In this document: in pieces, positions 35,416 to 43,645 of the stretch | Layout of the letters: every line of letters begins with the position of its first letter | Position numbering within the stretch: the stretch's first letter is position 1 | Source of the DNA: Flavobacterium sp. N502536 | GTDB lineage: Bacteria > Bacteroidota > Bacteroidia > Flavobacteriales > Flavobacteriaceae | Assembly: GCF_025947345.1 (NCBI RefSeq) | Contig: NZ_CP110011.1 | Location: 2,046,001 to 2,110,000 of the forward strand | DNA length: 64,000 bases | Direction of reading: 5' to 3' | Translations under genes and position numbers: made by a program | The notes under the pieces: model-generated | What the model saw: the letters and a program-made list of their open reading frames with translations, nothing else | Database searches by the model: none | Told to the model about the DNA's origin: nothing

Positions 35416-36084
35416 ATGAATCCAAAAATACTCATCACCTCATTAGTCCTCTCCTCAATTTTTTTAACCTCCTGTAAAAAGGAATTAGAGCCTCAGGAAA
35501 ACACCCCAAATTCTGAATTGGTAAAACTGGGATTGGCAAAAGATACGACAAAAGTAAATTCAGTTGCACAGGCTCCTGCAGCTGCAGCTGCAAATCCAAA
35601 TACAGTTTTGAGTGCCAATGGCGGAATGAATCCGGCACACGGGCAACCCGGGCATCGCTGTGACATTGCGGTTGGTGCGCCATTAAATTCGGCTCCGACA
35701 CAAGGACAAACAACAACTGTACAGCCAGCACAAACGGTTCAGGTAAAACCGGGCCAACAAAATATAGTAACTACAACCACTACCACACCGGCAAAAGTGG
35801 CCAAAGGTATGAATCCGGCACACGGACAACCCGGACACCGCTGTGATATTCCGGTTGGAGCACCTTTAAACTCTCCTGCGGCTAAGCAACCGGCAGCTGC
35901 CAATACAGCTCAAAGTGGAACTACTTCGCAAACCTTTACCGTAACACCGCCTGCAACAGATAATACTGTTCCGGCTTTGTTGAGTACAGAACAAACCGCT
36001 GTGGCAGATGGAAAGAATCCGGCACACGGAAAACCGGGACACCGCTGCGATATTGCAGTAGGGGCACCGTTACCAAAATCATAA
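35416..36084 (+). CDS. Lipoprotein with three NPAHGQPGHRCDIxVGAPL motifs
   Basis: 222 residues. The signal sequence ends in the lipobox LTSC (C20), so it is lipid-anchored. Three near-identical 20-residue modules, at residues 71-90, 132-151 and 200-219, share NPAHG(Q/K)PGHRCDI(A/P)VGAPL; each has two His and one Cys in fixed order. Linkers are rich in Ala, Thr, Gln and Pro and look disordered. The H...H-R-C pattern suggests metal or haem binding, or a covalent attachment point, but this is inference. I recall the same module, often as a single copy, at the ends of other Bacteroidota proteins of unknown role. The module copies are also well conserved at DNA level. Confidence 0.82.
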   Translation: MNPKILITSLVLSSIFLTSCKKELEPQENTPNSELVKLGLAKDTTKVNSVAQAPAAAAANPNTVLSANGGMNPAHGQPGHRCDIAVGAPLNSAPTQGQTTTVQPAQTVQVKPGQQNIVTTTTTTPAKVAKGMNPAHGQPGHRCDIPVGAPLNSPAAKQPAAANTAQSGTTSQTFTVTPPATDNTVPALLSTEQTAVADGKNPAHGKPGHRCDIAVGAPLPKS

Positions 36085-36128
36085 GAAAGCCGGGATTATC
36101 TAAATCATAATCTGGGCGTGCCACCAAT

Positions 36129-36175
36129 ATAAAAAGGGGCTGACTATTGCAATCGCTTAGTCGCCCCTTTTTATA
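36129..36175 (+). terminator. Rho-independent terminator
   Basis: Arms AAAAAGGGGC-T-GACTA and TAGTCGCCCCTTTTT with a single bulged T around a 10-base loop; it can work in both directions. Confidence 0.85.
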
Positions 36176-36180
36176 TTGCT

Positions 36181-36295
36181 GTCGGGCTTTCGCTGCTACT
36201 TCGGTAGCTTAGCTCTATCCCTCACGCGAAACAGTTTTCAGTCTCAGTTTTCACTCTAATTTTGTCATCCTGAACGTAGTCGAAGGGTGACAATA
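36181..36295. repeat. Intergenic repeats (CGGGCTTTCG...CTCTATCCCT and TCATCCTGAACGTAGTCGAAGG)
   Basis: GTCGGGCTTTCG with CTCTATCCCTCACGC recurs at about 59226-59325. CAGTTTTCAGTCTCAG resembles the 26440 minisatellite in reverse. TCATCCTGAACGTAGTCGAAGG is a form of a widespread bacterial intergenic repeat, also at 39361. Confidence 0.55.
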
Positions 36296-36308
36296 TATAA
36301 AGATTCTT

Positions 36309-37469
36309 TTACTCAATTTCAAAAATCGCCTGAATTTCAACAGCCGAATTTATCGGTAACGAAGCCGCTCCAATGGTTGCTCTGGCGTGTTTTCCTTTTT
36401 CTCCAAAAACCAAAGCCGTCAGGTTTGAAGCCGAATTCATAAGGGCTGCATGTTGCGTATATTCCGGAGTTGTATTAAAATAACCTGTCAACTGTACGCA
36501 TTGTTTTACTTTGTTCAAATCGCCACCGCAAGCCTCTTTCAAAACCGCAATTACATTTAGCATCGTTTGGTAGGTAGCTTCTTTTGCCTGATCATCAGTA
36601 ACCGTTGCGCCAACTTTACCCGGATTCAAAATCTTACCGTCCTTCAACGCCACCTGATTAATGTATACTTTATGATCTGAAATCGTAAACGGAACATAAT
36701 TTCCAACAGGTTTAGGAGCCTCAGGAAGTACAATGTTATTGTCTTTTAAAGTTTTGTTGATATCGTTTTTAGTTTCAACAGCAGTTGTTTTTACCACTTT
36801 ACCACTTTCTGTATTTCTCAATCCCGAAGCTACTCTGGCCAACGCTTTCCCTTGTTCTTTAGCCAAATTCAATTCGCTTTGTGACGGACGTGTTCCAACA
36901 GATCCTGCCAATGAAGTAGCACCAAACGGGGTATTTCCTTGTGGAACCGTTTTGTCTAACGCAGCCGTTCCCATAATTCCGGTAGGCACGATCACCATTC
37001 CGTGAGACGCAAGAATATTCCAAAACGATAAAATAGCAGCTTCTTTTCCTGCTCCCGATCCTGCCGACATAAACACAGTGGCTGGTTTTCCTTCTAAAGC
37101 CCTTGAAGTCCAAAGCGGAATACTCTGACTGAAGAAGTGATTCATATCGGCGCTGATATTCGCAAAATGAACAGGGCTTCCAAAAGCGATTCCGTCATAA
37201 TTTGCAAGTTCTTCGATAGTTGCAATTGGTAATTTCTCTACATCAGCATTCAATTTTTCTTTCGGATTGATCGAAGGAATACGTTTTAAAATTGCTTTTG
37301 TATTTGGGTATTCCTGAACTCCTTCGGCAATAGATTTGGCCATTTTATAAGTTCCGCCATTTTGAGAATAAATCAAAACCAGCACATTTGTTTCAGATGA
37401 TTTTACTTGCGCATTTACGCCAAAGCCTATAAATACTGCGATTAATAATACGAGTAGTTGCTTTTTCAT
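36309..37469 (-). CDS. Exported WrbA-like flavodoxin fused to a RidA (YjgF) domain
   Basis: 386 residues. A signal peptide (KQLLVLLIAVFIGFGVNAQ) is followed by a flavodoxin fold: VLVLIYSQNGGTYKMAKSIAEG is the FMN phosphate loop, and YDGIAFGSPVHFANISADMNHFFSQ plus VFMSAGSGAGKEAAILSFWNIL match the WrbA NAD(P)H:quinone reductase family. Residues about 250-386 are RidA: QLTGYFNTTPEYTQHAALMN and HARATIGAASLPINSAVEI, with the conserved Arg that binds carboxylates. Both domains are normally separate cytoplasmic proteins; here they are joined and exported. Periplasmic quinone or reactive-metabolite detoxification is a guess. Confidence 0.85.
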   Translation of the reverse strand: MKKQLLVLLIAVFIGFGVNAQVKSSETNVLVLIYSQNGGTYKMAKSIAEGVQEYPNTKAILKRIPSINPKEKLNADVEKLPIATIEELANYDGIAFGSPVHFANISADMNHFFSQSIPLWTSRALEGKPATVFMSAGSGAGKEAAILSFWNILASHGMVIVPTGIMGTAALDKTVPQGNTPFGATSLAGSVGTRPSQSELNLAKEQGKALARVASGLRNTESGKVVKTTAVETKNDINKTLKDNNIVLPEAPKPVGNYVPFTISDHKVYINQVALKDGKILNPGKVGATVTDDQAKEATYQTMLNVIAVLKEACGGDLNKVKQCVQLTGYFNTTPEYTQHAALMNSASNLTALVFGEKGKHARATIGAASLPINSAVEIQAIFEIE

Positions 37470-38098
37470 GAGGGTAATTTTTAATAATTTATAGTAAATA
37501 ATCCCAGTTATGTGCTTGTTTCAAAGCTTCATTTTTGGGATTGCAAAATTACTTCTTACAATATCAAAAAGCGTTATTATTATCTTAATTAAGGTTTTTG
37601 GGTATAATTTATTTTAAATCCCATCCCGACGAATATATTTATAAAAAAAATCGAAACTATATATTTAGAGCTCCAGCGGGGCGATAAATTTATAGGAAAT
37701 TAAAAAACACACATTAACAGAACCCCATCGGGGTGACATATCGAATAGTACTAAAAATTATATGTCGCTCCGCCGGAGCTGGATTATAATAGCGCATACT
37801 AAAATTAGCTATAGATCTATCACTCCGCTGGAGTCTTAGATTAAAAAAGATTAAAAAAATTTGCTCAATCTGCGAGAAAAAAACACACACATTTCTCTCA
37901 CATAGCTATGTGTTATTTAGACAAATAAAATGCCTTTTCTGAGTCTATAAAATCTATGTTTCTATGTGTTTAAAAAATTAAAGACATAGAGAAAAAATCT
38001 GCTCAATCTGCTCAATCTGCGAGAAAAAAAGTAATCATTCTAATCTGTGAAATCTGTGGAAAAAAAAATTAACTTCGAGCAAACAAATCGCCTTACTT
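37470..38098. repeat. 629-base intergenic region rich in palindromic and CTGTGGC-type repeats
   Basis: No gene is seen. From 37660 to 37850 there are four related modules: GAGCTCCAGCGGGGCGATA, CCCCATCGGGGTGACATA, TATGTCGCTCCGCCGGAGCT (inverted) and CACTCCGCTGGAGTC. They look like REP/BIME-type elements. From about 37855 to 38080 follow direct repeats of GCTCAATCTGCGAGAAAAAAA and AATCTGTGGAAAAAAA. Confidence 0.65.
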
Positions 38099-38755
38099 AT
38101 GAAAAAAGCAATTCTGTACGGAGCAAGCGGGCTAGTTGGCTCTTATATTCTCGAAAATTTGTTGAACAACAATAACTACGAACAAATAATAATTGTAGTA
38201 AGGAAAGACTTAAACATCCAGCATCCAAAACTAAAAACAATCATAGCTGATTTTAACTCCCTATCAAAAGTGGTCAAGGACATTCAGGCCGATGATGTTT
38301 TTATCGCTCTCGGCACCACACAAAAGAAAACGCCTGATAAAAAGTTATACTATCAAATAGATCACGATTACCCGATTCTGGCAGCAGAACTGGCGAAAAA
38401 AAACGGAGCAAAAGCTGTTTTTCTGGTTTCGGCACTTGGTGCAAATGCAAAATCATCGATATTTTATACCAAATTAAAAGGAGAAACCGAACGGGGTATC
38501 ATAAATCTGAATTTAGAACATACTTATATCTTTCGTCCTTCAATGATTTTAGGAGACCGAAAAGAAAGCCGACCGATGGAAAAAGTATTCATTGGAATAT
38601 TCAAATTGATCAACCCATTGTTTGTGGGAAGCTTAAGTAAATACAAAGGAATAGAGGCCGAAGATATCGCCAAAGCAATGGTAAAAAGTACAGCGCAATT
38701 AGATCAGAAAGTAAAAATATTGCATTGGGCAGAAATGACGGCTTTGCTAAAATAA
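38099..38755 (+). CDS. NAD(P)-binding oxidoreductase, atypical SDR (HTATIP2/TIP30-like)
   Basis: 218 residues. The Rossmann start is KKAILYGASGLVGSYILENLL (GxxGxxG). DDVFIALGTTQKKTPDKKLYYQIDHDYP and VFLVSALGANAKSSIFYTKLKGETE carry the Ser and Y-x3-K-like positions of extended SDRs in the order seen in TIP30-like proteins. YIFRPSMILGDRKESRP is the family's substrate-side motif. It is soluble and monocistronic, ended by a strong terminator. The substrate is unknown. Confidence 0.85.
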   Translation: MKKAILYGASGLVGSYILENLLNNNNYEQIIIVVRKDLNIQHPKLKTIIADFNSLSKVVKDIQADDVFIALGTTQKKTPDKKLYYQIDHDYPILAAELAKKNGAKAVFLVSALGANAKSSIFYTKLKGETERGIINLNLEHTYIFRPSMILGDRKESRPMEKVFIGIFKLINPLFVGSLSKYKGIEAEDIAKAMVKSTAQLDQKVKILHWAEMTALLK

Positions 38756-38793
38756 AAAATGGCCTTATCCGGATTAGAGATAAGGCCATTTTT
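38755..38793. terminator. Bidirectional terminator
   Basis: Stem ATGGCCTTATC / GATAAGGCCAT with a 9-base loop and flanking A/T runs, between convergent genes. Confidence 0.9.
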
Positions 38794-38809
38794 ATGGATG
38801 GGATATAAA

Positions 38810-39124
38810 TTAATACGCTTTCATTTTTTCGAAAGTAGTCGTAAGAGATTTTTTTGCCTTCGCCAATGCACCACTAAAAGCTCTTTCGAGTGTATCGGCA
38901 TGTTCTGTAACGGTTACTGGTTGTAATTTTGCAGTACGAACTTCAATCACACATTTTTTATCGTTTAGGCTAAATTTCTCTCCGTTTTCATCGCCGAAAT
39001 GTACTTCGACGCGGGTTATTTTTTCCTCAAAACGCGCTAAACCTTTTTCTAATTCGCCAGAGAAATAAGCTTCTAATCTTTCGTGTCCTTCGATGTTCTT
39101 GTCGGTATTGATCTGAATTTTCAT
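38810..39124 (-). CDS. HPF/RaiA family ribosome-associated factor
   Basis: 104 residues, a short single-domain member (beta-alpha-beta3-alpha): MKIQINTDKNIEGHERLEAYFSGEL, RVEVHFGDENG, KCVIEVRTAKLQPVTVTEHADTLERAFSGALAKAKKSL. Such factors bind the 30S subunit near the decoding site and promote ribosome hibernation or stress tolerance. It is driven by TTG-N20-TAGCTTTG at 39152-39182. It is more divergent than E. coli HPF, so the exact class is left open. Confidence 0.85.
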   Translation of the reverse strand: MKIQINTDKNIEGHERLEAYFSGELEKGLARFEEKITRVEVHFGDENGEKFSLNDKKCVIEVRTAKLQPVTVTEHADTLERAFSGALAKAKKSLTTTFEKMKAY

Positions 39125-39151
39125 ATGGGTTTATATTTAATGATTGTTTCT

Positions 39152-39182
39152 CAAAGCTATCTTTTTTTTAATAAAAACACAA
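39152..39182 (-). promoter_or_regulatory. Promoter TTG-N20-TAGCTTTG of the HPF gene
   Basis: The minus-strand TAGCTTTG (39152-39159) has TTG at 39180-39182, in good agreement with the Bacteroidota consensus, 28 bases before the ATG. Confidence 0.65.
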
Positions 39183-39219
39183 GTAGGTTAATAAAACATT
39201 AAGAAATTAATTAGGCTTT

Positions 39220-39400
39220 TTTTGCGCCTAGTTTGCCATTCCAAGGAACGAGGAATCACACCCGAAACTCCGCAAAGTTTGTCCTTTCAGAAAATGAATA
39301 ATCTCATCAACATTGTCAACTGGGCGAAGCCAAACAAAAACAAAAATCGTTAATAACACATTGTCAGACTGAGCGAAGTCGAAGTCCCCGCACAAACACC
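39220..39400. repeat. Dispersed repeats (TCATTTCGA family and CTGAGCGAAGTCGAAG)
   Basis: CATTCCAAGGAACGAGGAATCACAC...AACTCCGCAAAG at about 39234-39280 is a diverged copy of the 5285 repeat. TTGTCAGACTGAGCGAAGTCGAAG lies at 39361-39384. Confidence 0.6.
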
Positions 39401-39406
39401 CTTCCC

Positions 39407-39620
39407 AAAGAAACTGAATTATGGTTAACTGATTTTTTTCAGCAATTCGATTGATCCCGAAACGATGGCAAAAACCATTCGACAGGTAAACTATGCGCTT
39501 CCTTTAAGTGTAATTTGGGAACACGAATCCTTATAATCCGAAAAAACAAACCTCCAAAATGGGTTTTACTGACTGAATCAATTAGCCGAAATTTTAAACC
39601 CTTATCTGGATGTTGAATAA
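39407..39620 (+). pseudogene. Decayed paralogue of the small conserved gene at 57162
   Basis: The translation aligns along almost its full length with the 77-residue protein at 57162: KETELWLTDFF against KETETRLMDFF, SNSIDPETMAKTIRQVNYALPLSV against NNAIDPKDMAKSIRQINHVLSLCV, and LNQLAEILNPYLDVE against LNKLAEVLDPYLDVR, ending in a matching stop. It is broken by one extra base at about 39440, a stop at 39534 (Gln position) and a TGA at 39570 in place of the conserved Trp. No start codon is visible upstream. A repeat is fused to its 5' side. The function of the family is unknown. Confidence 0.85.
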
Positions 39621-39831
39621 ACTTGAAAGAGGCTGTTCTAGATCTCAAAAAACAAAAAGAGGAAATCTATCTCATGGGAGTGAAACTTCCTATTTTTATT
39701 TTGTTTAGGAATTACTATAAAGTTTAATGGTTCATTTTAACTTTTAATTAGTGAGGTATAAAGAAAGTATTTTATTATAAATGTTCGCATTTGATTGTTT
39801 GTAAGATATTTATTTAGGTTTAAATGTATTT

Positions 39832-40671
39832 CTAGTCATATTCCTCCTGGCTTTCAAGCAACTCTTTTTCTCTTTCCATTTTAATCCGGAATTTTCTTAA
39901 ATAATTATAAGTTACTTGAAACGCAACGTCCTTGATATCTTTTAAGGGTTTTATGATATTAAAATGGTCTTTGTTTGCAATTGTATGAACATGGTCGTCA
40001 TGCTCATTAAAGCGAGCGCTATTGTTTCTAACAACCCAATCTTGCATCCCTACTACCCTAATAAAATCGATTTTATCTTCAACTCTTAAGTCGCTCCAAT
40101 CTTTATTTAAGTTTTTTATAAATGAGCTATTCTTAGAAAGTTCAAAAACTTGAATGAGTTTCGAAATAAAGAGAAACTTTAAGGGGCGGTATAGTATTAT
40201 TGAAAAGAGATTTCCTATAAATGAGCCGTGATGCGGTGTTGCATATGTGATTAGGCATTTTATTTTTCCAAGATGTTTATCTTTTTTTAATTTTTCGACT
40301 AGAAACTTTCGGGCTATAAGGCCACCCATACTGTGACAAACTATTATTATATTGTCATATTCTGAACAATTTTGAGTTATTACAGATTTTAAATGTTCAG
40401 ATAGCATAGTAATATTTTTTCCATTAAAAATATTGACCATTATCATGATTTGTGATATTATAGGGATTGAGGTATATCTTTTGTAATATTCATCGTACTC
40501 TAAGGAAAATGAATCTTTCTCATTCCAAGCTTCGTTTAGATGTGTTGCGAAATTTAACCACGTATAACAATTGCCTCCTAGTCCATGTATGAAAAGGACA
40601 GCAGTATCTGAATCTTCAGTTCCAATAAATGTAGGAAGAGGATTTTTTTTGTTCTTTAAATTTAATACCAT
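39832..40671 (-). CDS. Alpha/beta hydrolase (lipase/esterase-like), third gene of the methyltransferase island
   Basis: 279 residues. TAVLFIHGLGGNCYTW is the oxyanion-loop HG motif, VCHSMGGLIARKFL is the nucleophile elbow (Ser in CHSMGG), and ITYATPHHGSF is typical of triacylglycerol lipase-like/PGAP1-like enzymes. DHFNIIKP near the C-terminus offers the catalytic His. Hydrophobic stretches (IISQIMIMVNIF, IGNLFSIILYRPLKFLFI) may contact membranes. There is no signal peptide, so it acts inside the cell. It starts 5 bases after the ParB-like gene stops. If the locus is a defence system, this could be a membrane-lipid or small-molecule-degrading effector; that is inference. Confidence 0.8.
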   Translation of the reverse strand: MVLNLKNKKNPLPTFIGTEDSDTAVLFIHGLGGNCYTWLNFATHLNEAWNEKDSFSLEYDEYYKRYTSIPIISQIMIMVNIFNGKNITMLSEHLKSVITQNCSEYDNIIIVCHSMGGLIARKFLVEKLKKDKHLGKIKCLITYATPHHGSFIGNLFSIILYRPLKFLFISKLIQVFELSKNSSFIKNLNKDWSDLRVEDKIDFIRVVGMQDWVVRNNSARFNEHDDHVHTIANKDHFNIIKPLKDIKDVAFQVTYNYLRKFRIKMEREKELLESQEEYD

Positions 40672-40676
40672 TAAAA

Positions 40677-41933
40677 CTATATATTAATTTTGTTTTTAAT
40701 ATCTGTAAGTTTAATGTCAATATTCTCTATTGTCTTTTTTACTTCTTCCAAGGTTGTATTTTCAATTGTCTCACAATCAATTTGGCCTAGACTATTAAGA
40801 ACTCTCTTTAGAATTTTTAATGGATTGTAGGTCTCAATAATATCTTTTAAATTACCTTCATTAAAAGATAAATTGTCTAATAGTTTTTCTTCTAATTTTT
40901 CTTTCCAGTTATTGTCTAACCGTCTAATTAAGTCTTCATTACTTTTGTCTGATTCTTGCTTCTTTAATTCAGTAAAAGATTCTTCTGTATAGGTTTGCTT
41001 AATGTTTTCATGCTCGATAACAAAGTCATCCCAAATAGTTTTTTGACAAAAAAAGCTACTACTTGAGGTTGGTTTTGCTAATATTCTAGCTCTTTGAACA
41101 GGAATTCCAATTCTTATGTAATCAAAATATATGTTTTGTAGCTTTGTAACATCTTCGGGGTTGTATATCCAGTTAACAGAATTGTTTTGTTTCGTTTTAT
41201 ATGATTTTAAATATCCATTTAAATCAACAAAATGACCTTCTCGTTTTTCTAATCTTGTATATACTTCTGGAGAACCGAGGTAGATTAAATAATCTTCCAT
41301 ACGAGAAAGTATGTTTAACCATTCTACTATTCTTAATTCGGTTTCAGCCATAATATTAGCAATTTCTAAGTTGCTTAAGCCATGTTTTACAGATAGTTCT
41401 TTACATCTAATATATTTCTCAATTGGATTGTAATCAACTTTGCTATCAACTCCCATTTGGTAGCTTGTTTCTAGTAACGTTATTTCCTTTTCATTATCTG
41501 CTAATTCATCAGGAAGAACGACTGCTTTAAAAAAATCTTTACTATTATCATCATTATAAATAATATTTAAGAGCATTGCTCTCCTATTGCCATCTATAAT
41601 GACTCCATCTTTAGTGATAATTCCAATTTCTTGCTGGCCATTATCTCTTAAACTGTCTTTTGTTTTTTCATTTTTGCCAATTGCTGAATCATAAAGAAAT
41701 TGTTCAATAATTAACTTGTCTTCGGGCTTTTCAGGATTTAATAATCTATTATTAGATGACTCAAAAGATTTGGTAGAGCTTCTAATTCTTCCGTTGTAGG
41801 GATTGTATATTAGTGCATTCAATTTAATTTCTTTAACGGGCAGTTTTAAAGTGTCTCCTTTGTAATTAATTGATTTAATCTCACCTGTTGTTCTAGAAGA
41901 ATCAATTTCGGTTATTCTTTCAGCTTTAGTCAT
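40677..41933 (-). CDS. ParB/Srx-fold protein, second gene of the methyltransferase island
   Basis: 418 residues. LPVKEIKLNALIYNPYNGR opens a ParB/sulfiredoxin-like domain; GIITKDGVIIDGNRRAMLLNII carries its G-x-x-DGNRR motif. KHGLSNLEIANIMAETELRIVEWLNIL is a helix-turn-helix like that following ParB_N domains. The C-terminal third is Lys/Glu-rich and probably coiled (LRRLDNNWKEKLEEKLLDNLS, ENTTLEEVKKTIENIDIKL). It could bind DNA, hydrolyse nucleotide, or act as the nuclease of the locus; ParB-like domains occur in restriction enzymes such as DUF262 proteins. It is not a chromosome-partition gene by context. It lies 5 bases downstream of the methyltransferase gene. Confidence 0.8.
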   Translation of the reverse strand: MTKAERITEIDSSRTTGEIKSINYKGDTLKLPVKEIKLNALIYNPYNGRIRSSTKSFESSNNRLLNPEKPEDKLIIEQFLYDSAIGKNEKTKDSLRDNGQQEIGIITKDGVIIDGNRRAMLLNIIYNDDNSKDFFKAVVLPDELADNEKEITLLETSYQMGVDSKVDYNPIEKYIRCKELSVKHGLSNLEIANIMAETELRIVEWLNILSRMEDYLIYLGSPEVYTRLEKREGHFVDLNGYLKSYKTKQNNSVNWIYNPEDVTKLQNIYFDYIRIGIPVQRARILAKPTSSSSFFCQKTIWDDFVIEHENIKQTYTEESFTELKKQESDKSNEDLIRRLDNNWKEKLEEKLLDNLSFNEGNLKDIIETYNPLKILKRVLNSLGQIDCETIENTTLEEVKKTIENIDIKLTDIKNKINI

Positions 41934-41938
41934 TTGGA

Positions 41939-43645
41939 TTATAATTTATTAGCAGTTGTAGATATTTTGTTTATCGCGTATAATGCGAAAAGTTGTTTGG
42001 TTGGAACTGTTTTTTTTAGAAATACTGTGGCGTCAATTTGAATAAATTCAGGCTCATCAATTGCTATTTTTTCAATAATATTTCTTACTTCCTCAACAAG
42101 TCGAGTTGGTTCTAAAAGAATTCCACTAGACCTTTGATTTTCAAACATTACTTGAAGCTTTTTAGCATCTCCAATTTTTTCAGAGAATCCATTGTTAATT
42201 GTTTTTATAAAATTTTCTCCATCTTTAAATTTTGAAATAATAGATTCAATTTTTTTATAATAACCATCTTCAATATGTTGTATTGGAAATCCTTTTCCAG
42301 TTCCGTATTGGATAGATGTTCTCCATTTACCGTCTGTTTTGTTGTTTTTTTCAATATTGTAATTTGAAAGTGTGACAGTCAAATTTCCATCCTTAATGGG
42401 TTGCCACCTACATCTAGCATCCTTGTTTTTTATAGGAGGATTGTCAAATATCTTTTGCTTATAATTATTTAAGTTTATCACCCCCTCTAAATTTGGAATA
42501 GAATTGACGATTAATTCTTTTTTTTGTTTTATTCCTAACGAATTTAAAACGATTGCTGCAAATGCACTACTTACAGAAGCACAAACAGCATTTCCTACTA
42601 AACGCCATTTTGCGCCTTCAGAACCGATAAATTGATATGTTATAGGGAAGCCCATAATTATTGCGGCTTCTCTTACTGTGGGTAATCTATATTCTCCATC
42701 CCCCTTTCTATTTACCTCTGATTTATAAATTACGGATTCTCTTGAATTCGCTATTTTTGTAGCGGTAATTGTTCTACTTGGATTATTTTCATTTTCTGGG
42801 AATGACATTTTTCCCATGAAAGGATGGTTAGTTTTCCAATGTCTTGAAAATCTCCATTCTGATTCATAAACACCAGTGTCATAAAAATGATCTGTTATTT
42901 TGTTTTGTTCAATTTCAATAGGATAAAGAATATCGTTAATTAATTTATTGCTCTTTTTTTCAAATGGAGAAGGGAAATTTTTCTTGATTAAGCCTATTGA
43001 TTTATAAAGGGGTAAGTTAAGTTCTGTGTCCTTTTTTTGATGTGTTGGTGTAGGGACAATTAATTTTTTCTTTTTTATAATTTCACCAGAAATAAGCCTT
43101 TTTCTTGATTGGATTGAGCCATAGTCTGCTGAATTTATAATAGTTGTATTGTCGTATAAGTCTATAGCGGTATTTAAAGGGCCAATTCTATGTTTTTTTG
43201 CCCAATCTTCAAGACCTAAATCTTTAAACGTATAAGATGTTTGTAGGTATCTTTTTGAGTTTACAACATTTTCCATAAACCAAGCTTTCAAAATAGAATT
43301 TGGTTTATGCTTTTTTACTGCAACAATTCTTAAAAATGTTTCGGTCAATGAAACCCCAAGTGACTTGTCAGCATTTCCTGATTTATTTGAACTTGAGAAA
43401 CTTACACAAGGAGGACTTCCAATGATAACATCTGTGTCAGGAACAGCTTCAATTTCTTCAATTGAATTTTTAAAATCTAGTATATTTTTAACTTCACAAT
43501 TTAAATTAAAATTATGATTATAGGTGTCGATTGCTGGTTTCCAGTGGTCATAACCATGCTTGATGTCAAACCCTTTTTGTCTGAAACCTTCAGAAAATCC
43601 TCCCGCGCCACAGAAAAAATCGACAACGGTTAATTTATTCTCCAT
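41939..43645 (-). CDS. DNA (cytosine-5) methyltransferase with long C-terminal extension
   Basis: 568 residues, long for this family. The m5C motifs appear in order: I VVDFFCGAGGFSEGF, IV GSPPCVSFSS (catalytic Cys), VI FMENVVN, VIII IQSRKRLI, IX-region RLPTVREAAIIMGFP and X VGNAVCASVSSAFAAI. All key residues are kept, so it should be active. Residues about 370-568 form an extension I do not recognise. It is the first gene of a three-gene minus-strand operon. Its ATG overlaps the end of a truncated XRE-type reading frame (ATGGAGAATAA), as in controller-methyltransferase pairs of restriction systems. Base composition is visibly more A+T-rich than the flanking housekeeping genes, suggesting acquisition. 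Confidence 0.93.
   Translation of the reverse strand: MENKLTVVDFFCGAGGFSEGFRQKGFDIKHGYDHWKPAIDTYNHNFNLNCEVKNILDFKNSIEEIEAVPDTDVIIGSPPCVSFSSSNKSGNADKSLGVSLTETFLRIVAVKKHKPNSILKAWFMENVVNSKRYLQTSYTFKDLGLEDWAKKHRIGPLNTAIDLYDNTTIINSADYGSIQSRKRLISGEIIKKKKLIVPTPTHQKKDTELNLPLYKSIGLIKKNFPSPFEKKSNKLINDILYPIEIEQNKITDHFYDTGVYESEWRFSRHWKTNHPFMGKMSFPENENNPSRTITATKIANSRESVIYKSEVNRKGDGEYRLPTVREAAIIMGFPITYQFIGSEGAKWRLVGNAVCASVSSAFAAIVLNSLGIKQKKELIVNSIPNLEGVINLNNYKQKIFDNPPIKNKDARCRWQPIKDGNLTVTLSNYNIEKNNKTDGKWRTSIQYGTGKGFPIQHIEDGYYKKIESIISKFKDGENFIKTINNGFSEKIGDAKKLQVMFENQRSSGILLEPTRLVEEVRNIIEKIAIDEPEFIQIDATVFLKKTVPTKQLFALYAINKISTTANKL

Noticed and set aside
35626..36072. Possible CRISPR-like spaced repeats in the lipoprotein gene
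   Set aside because: The three repeats are in frame, about 60 bases long with unequal spacers of 123 and 144 bases, and encode a conserved peptide; they are protein repeats. No CRISPR array or cas gene was seen anywhere in the window.
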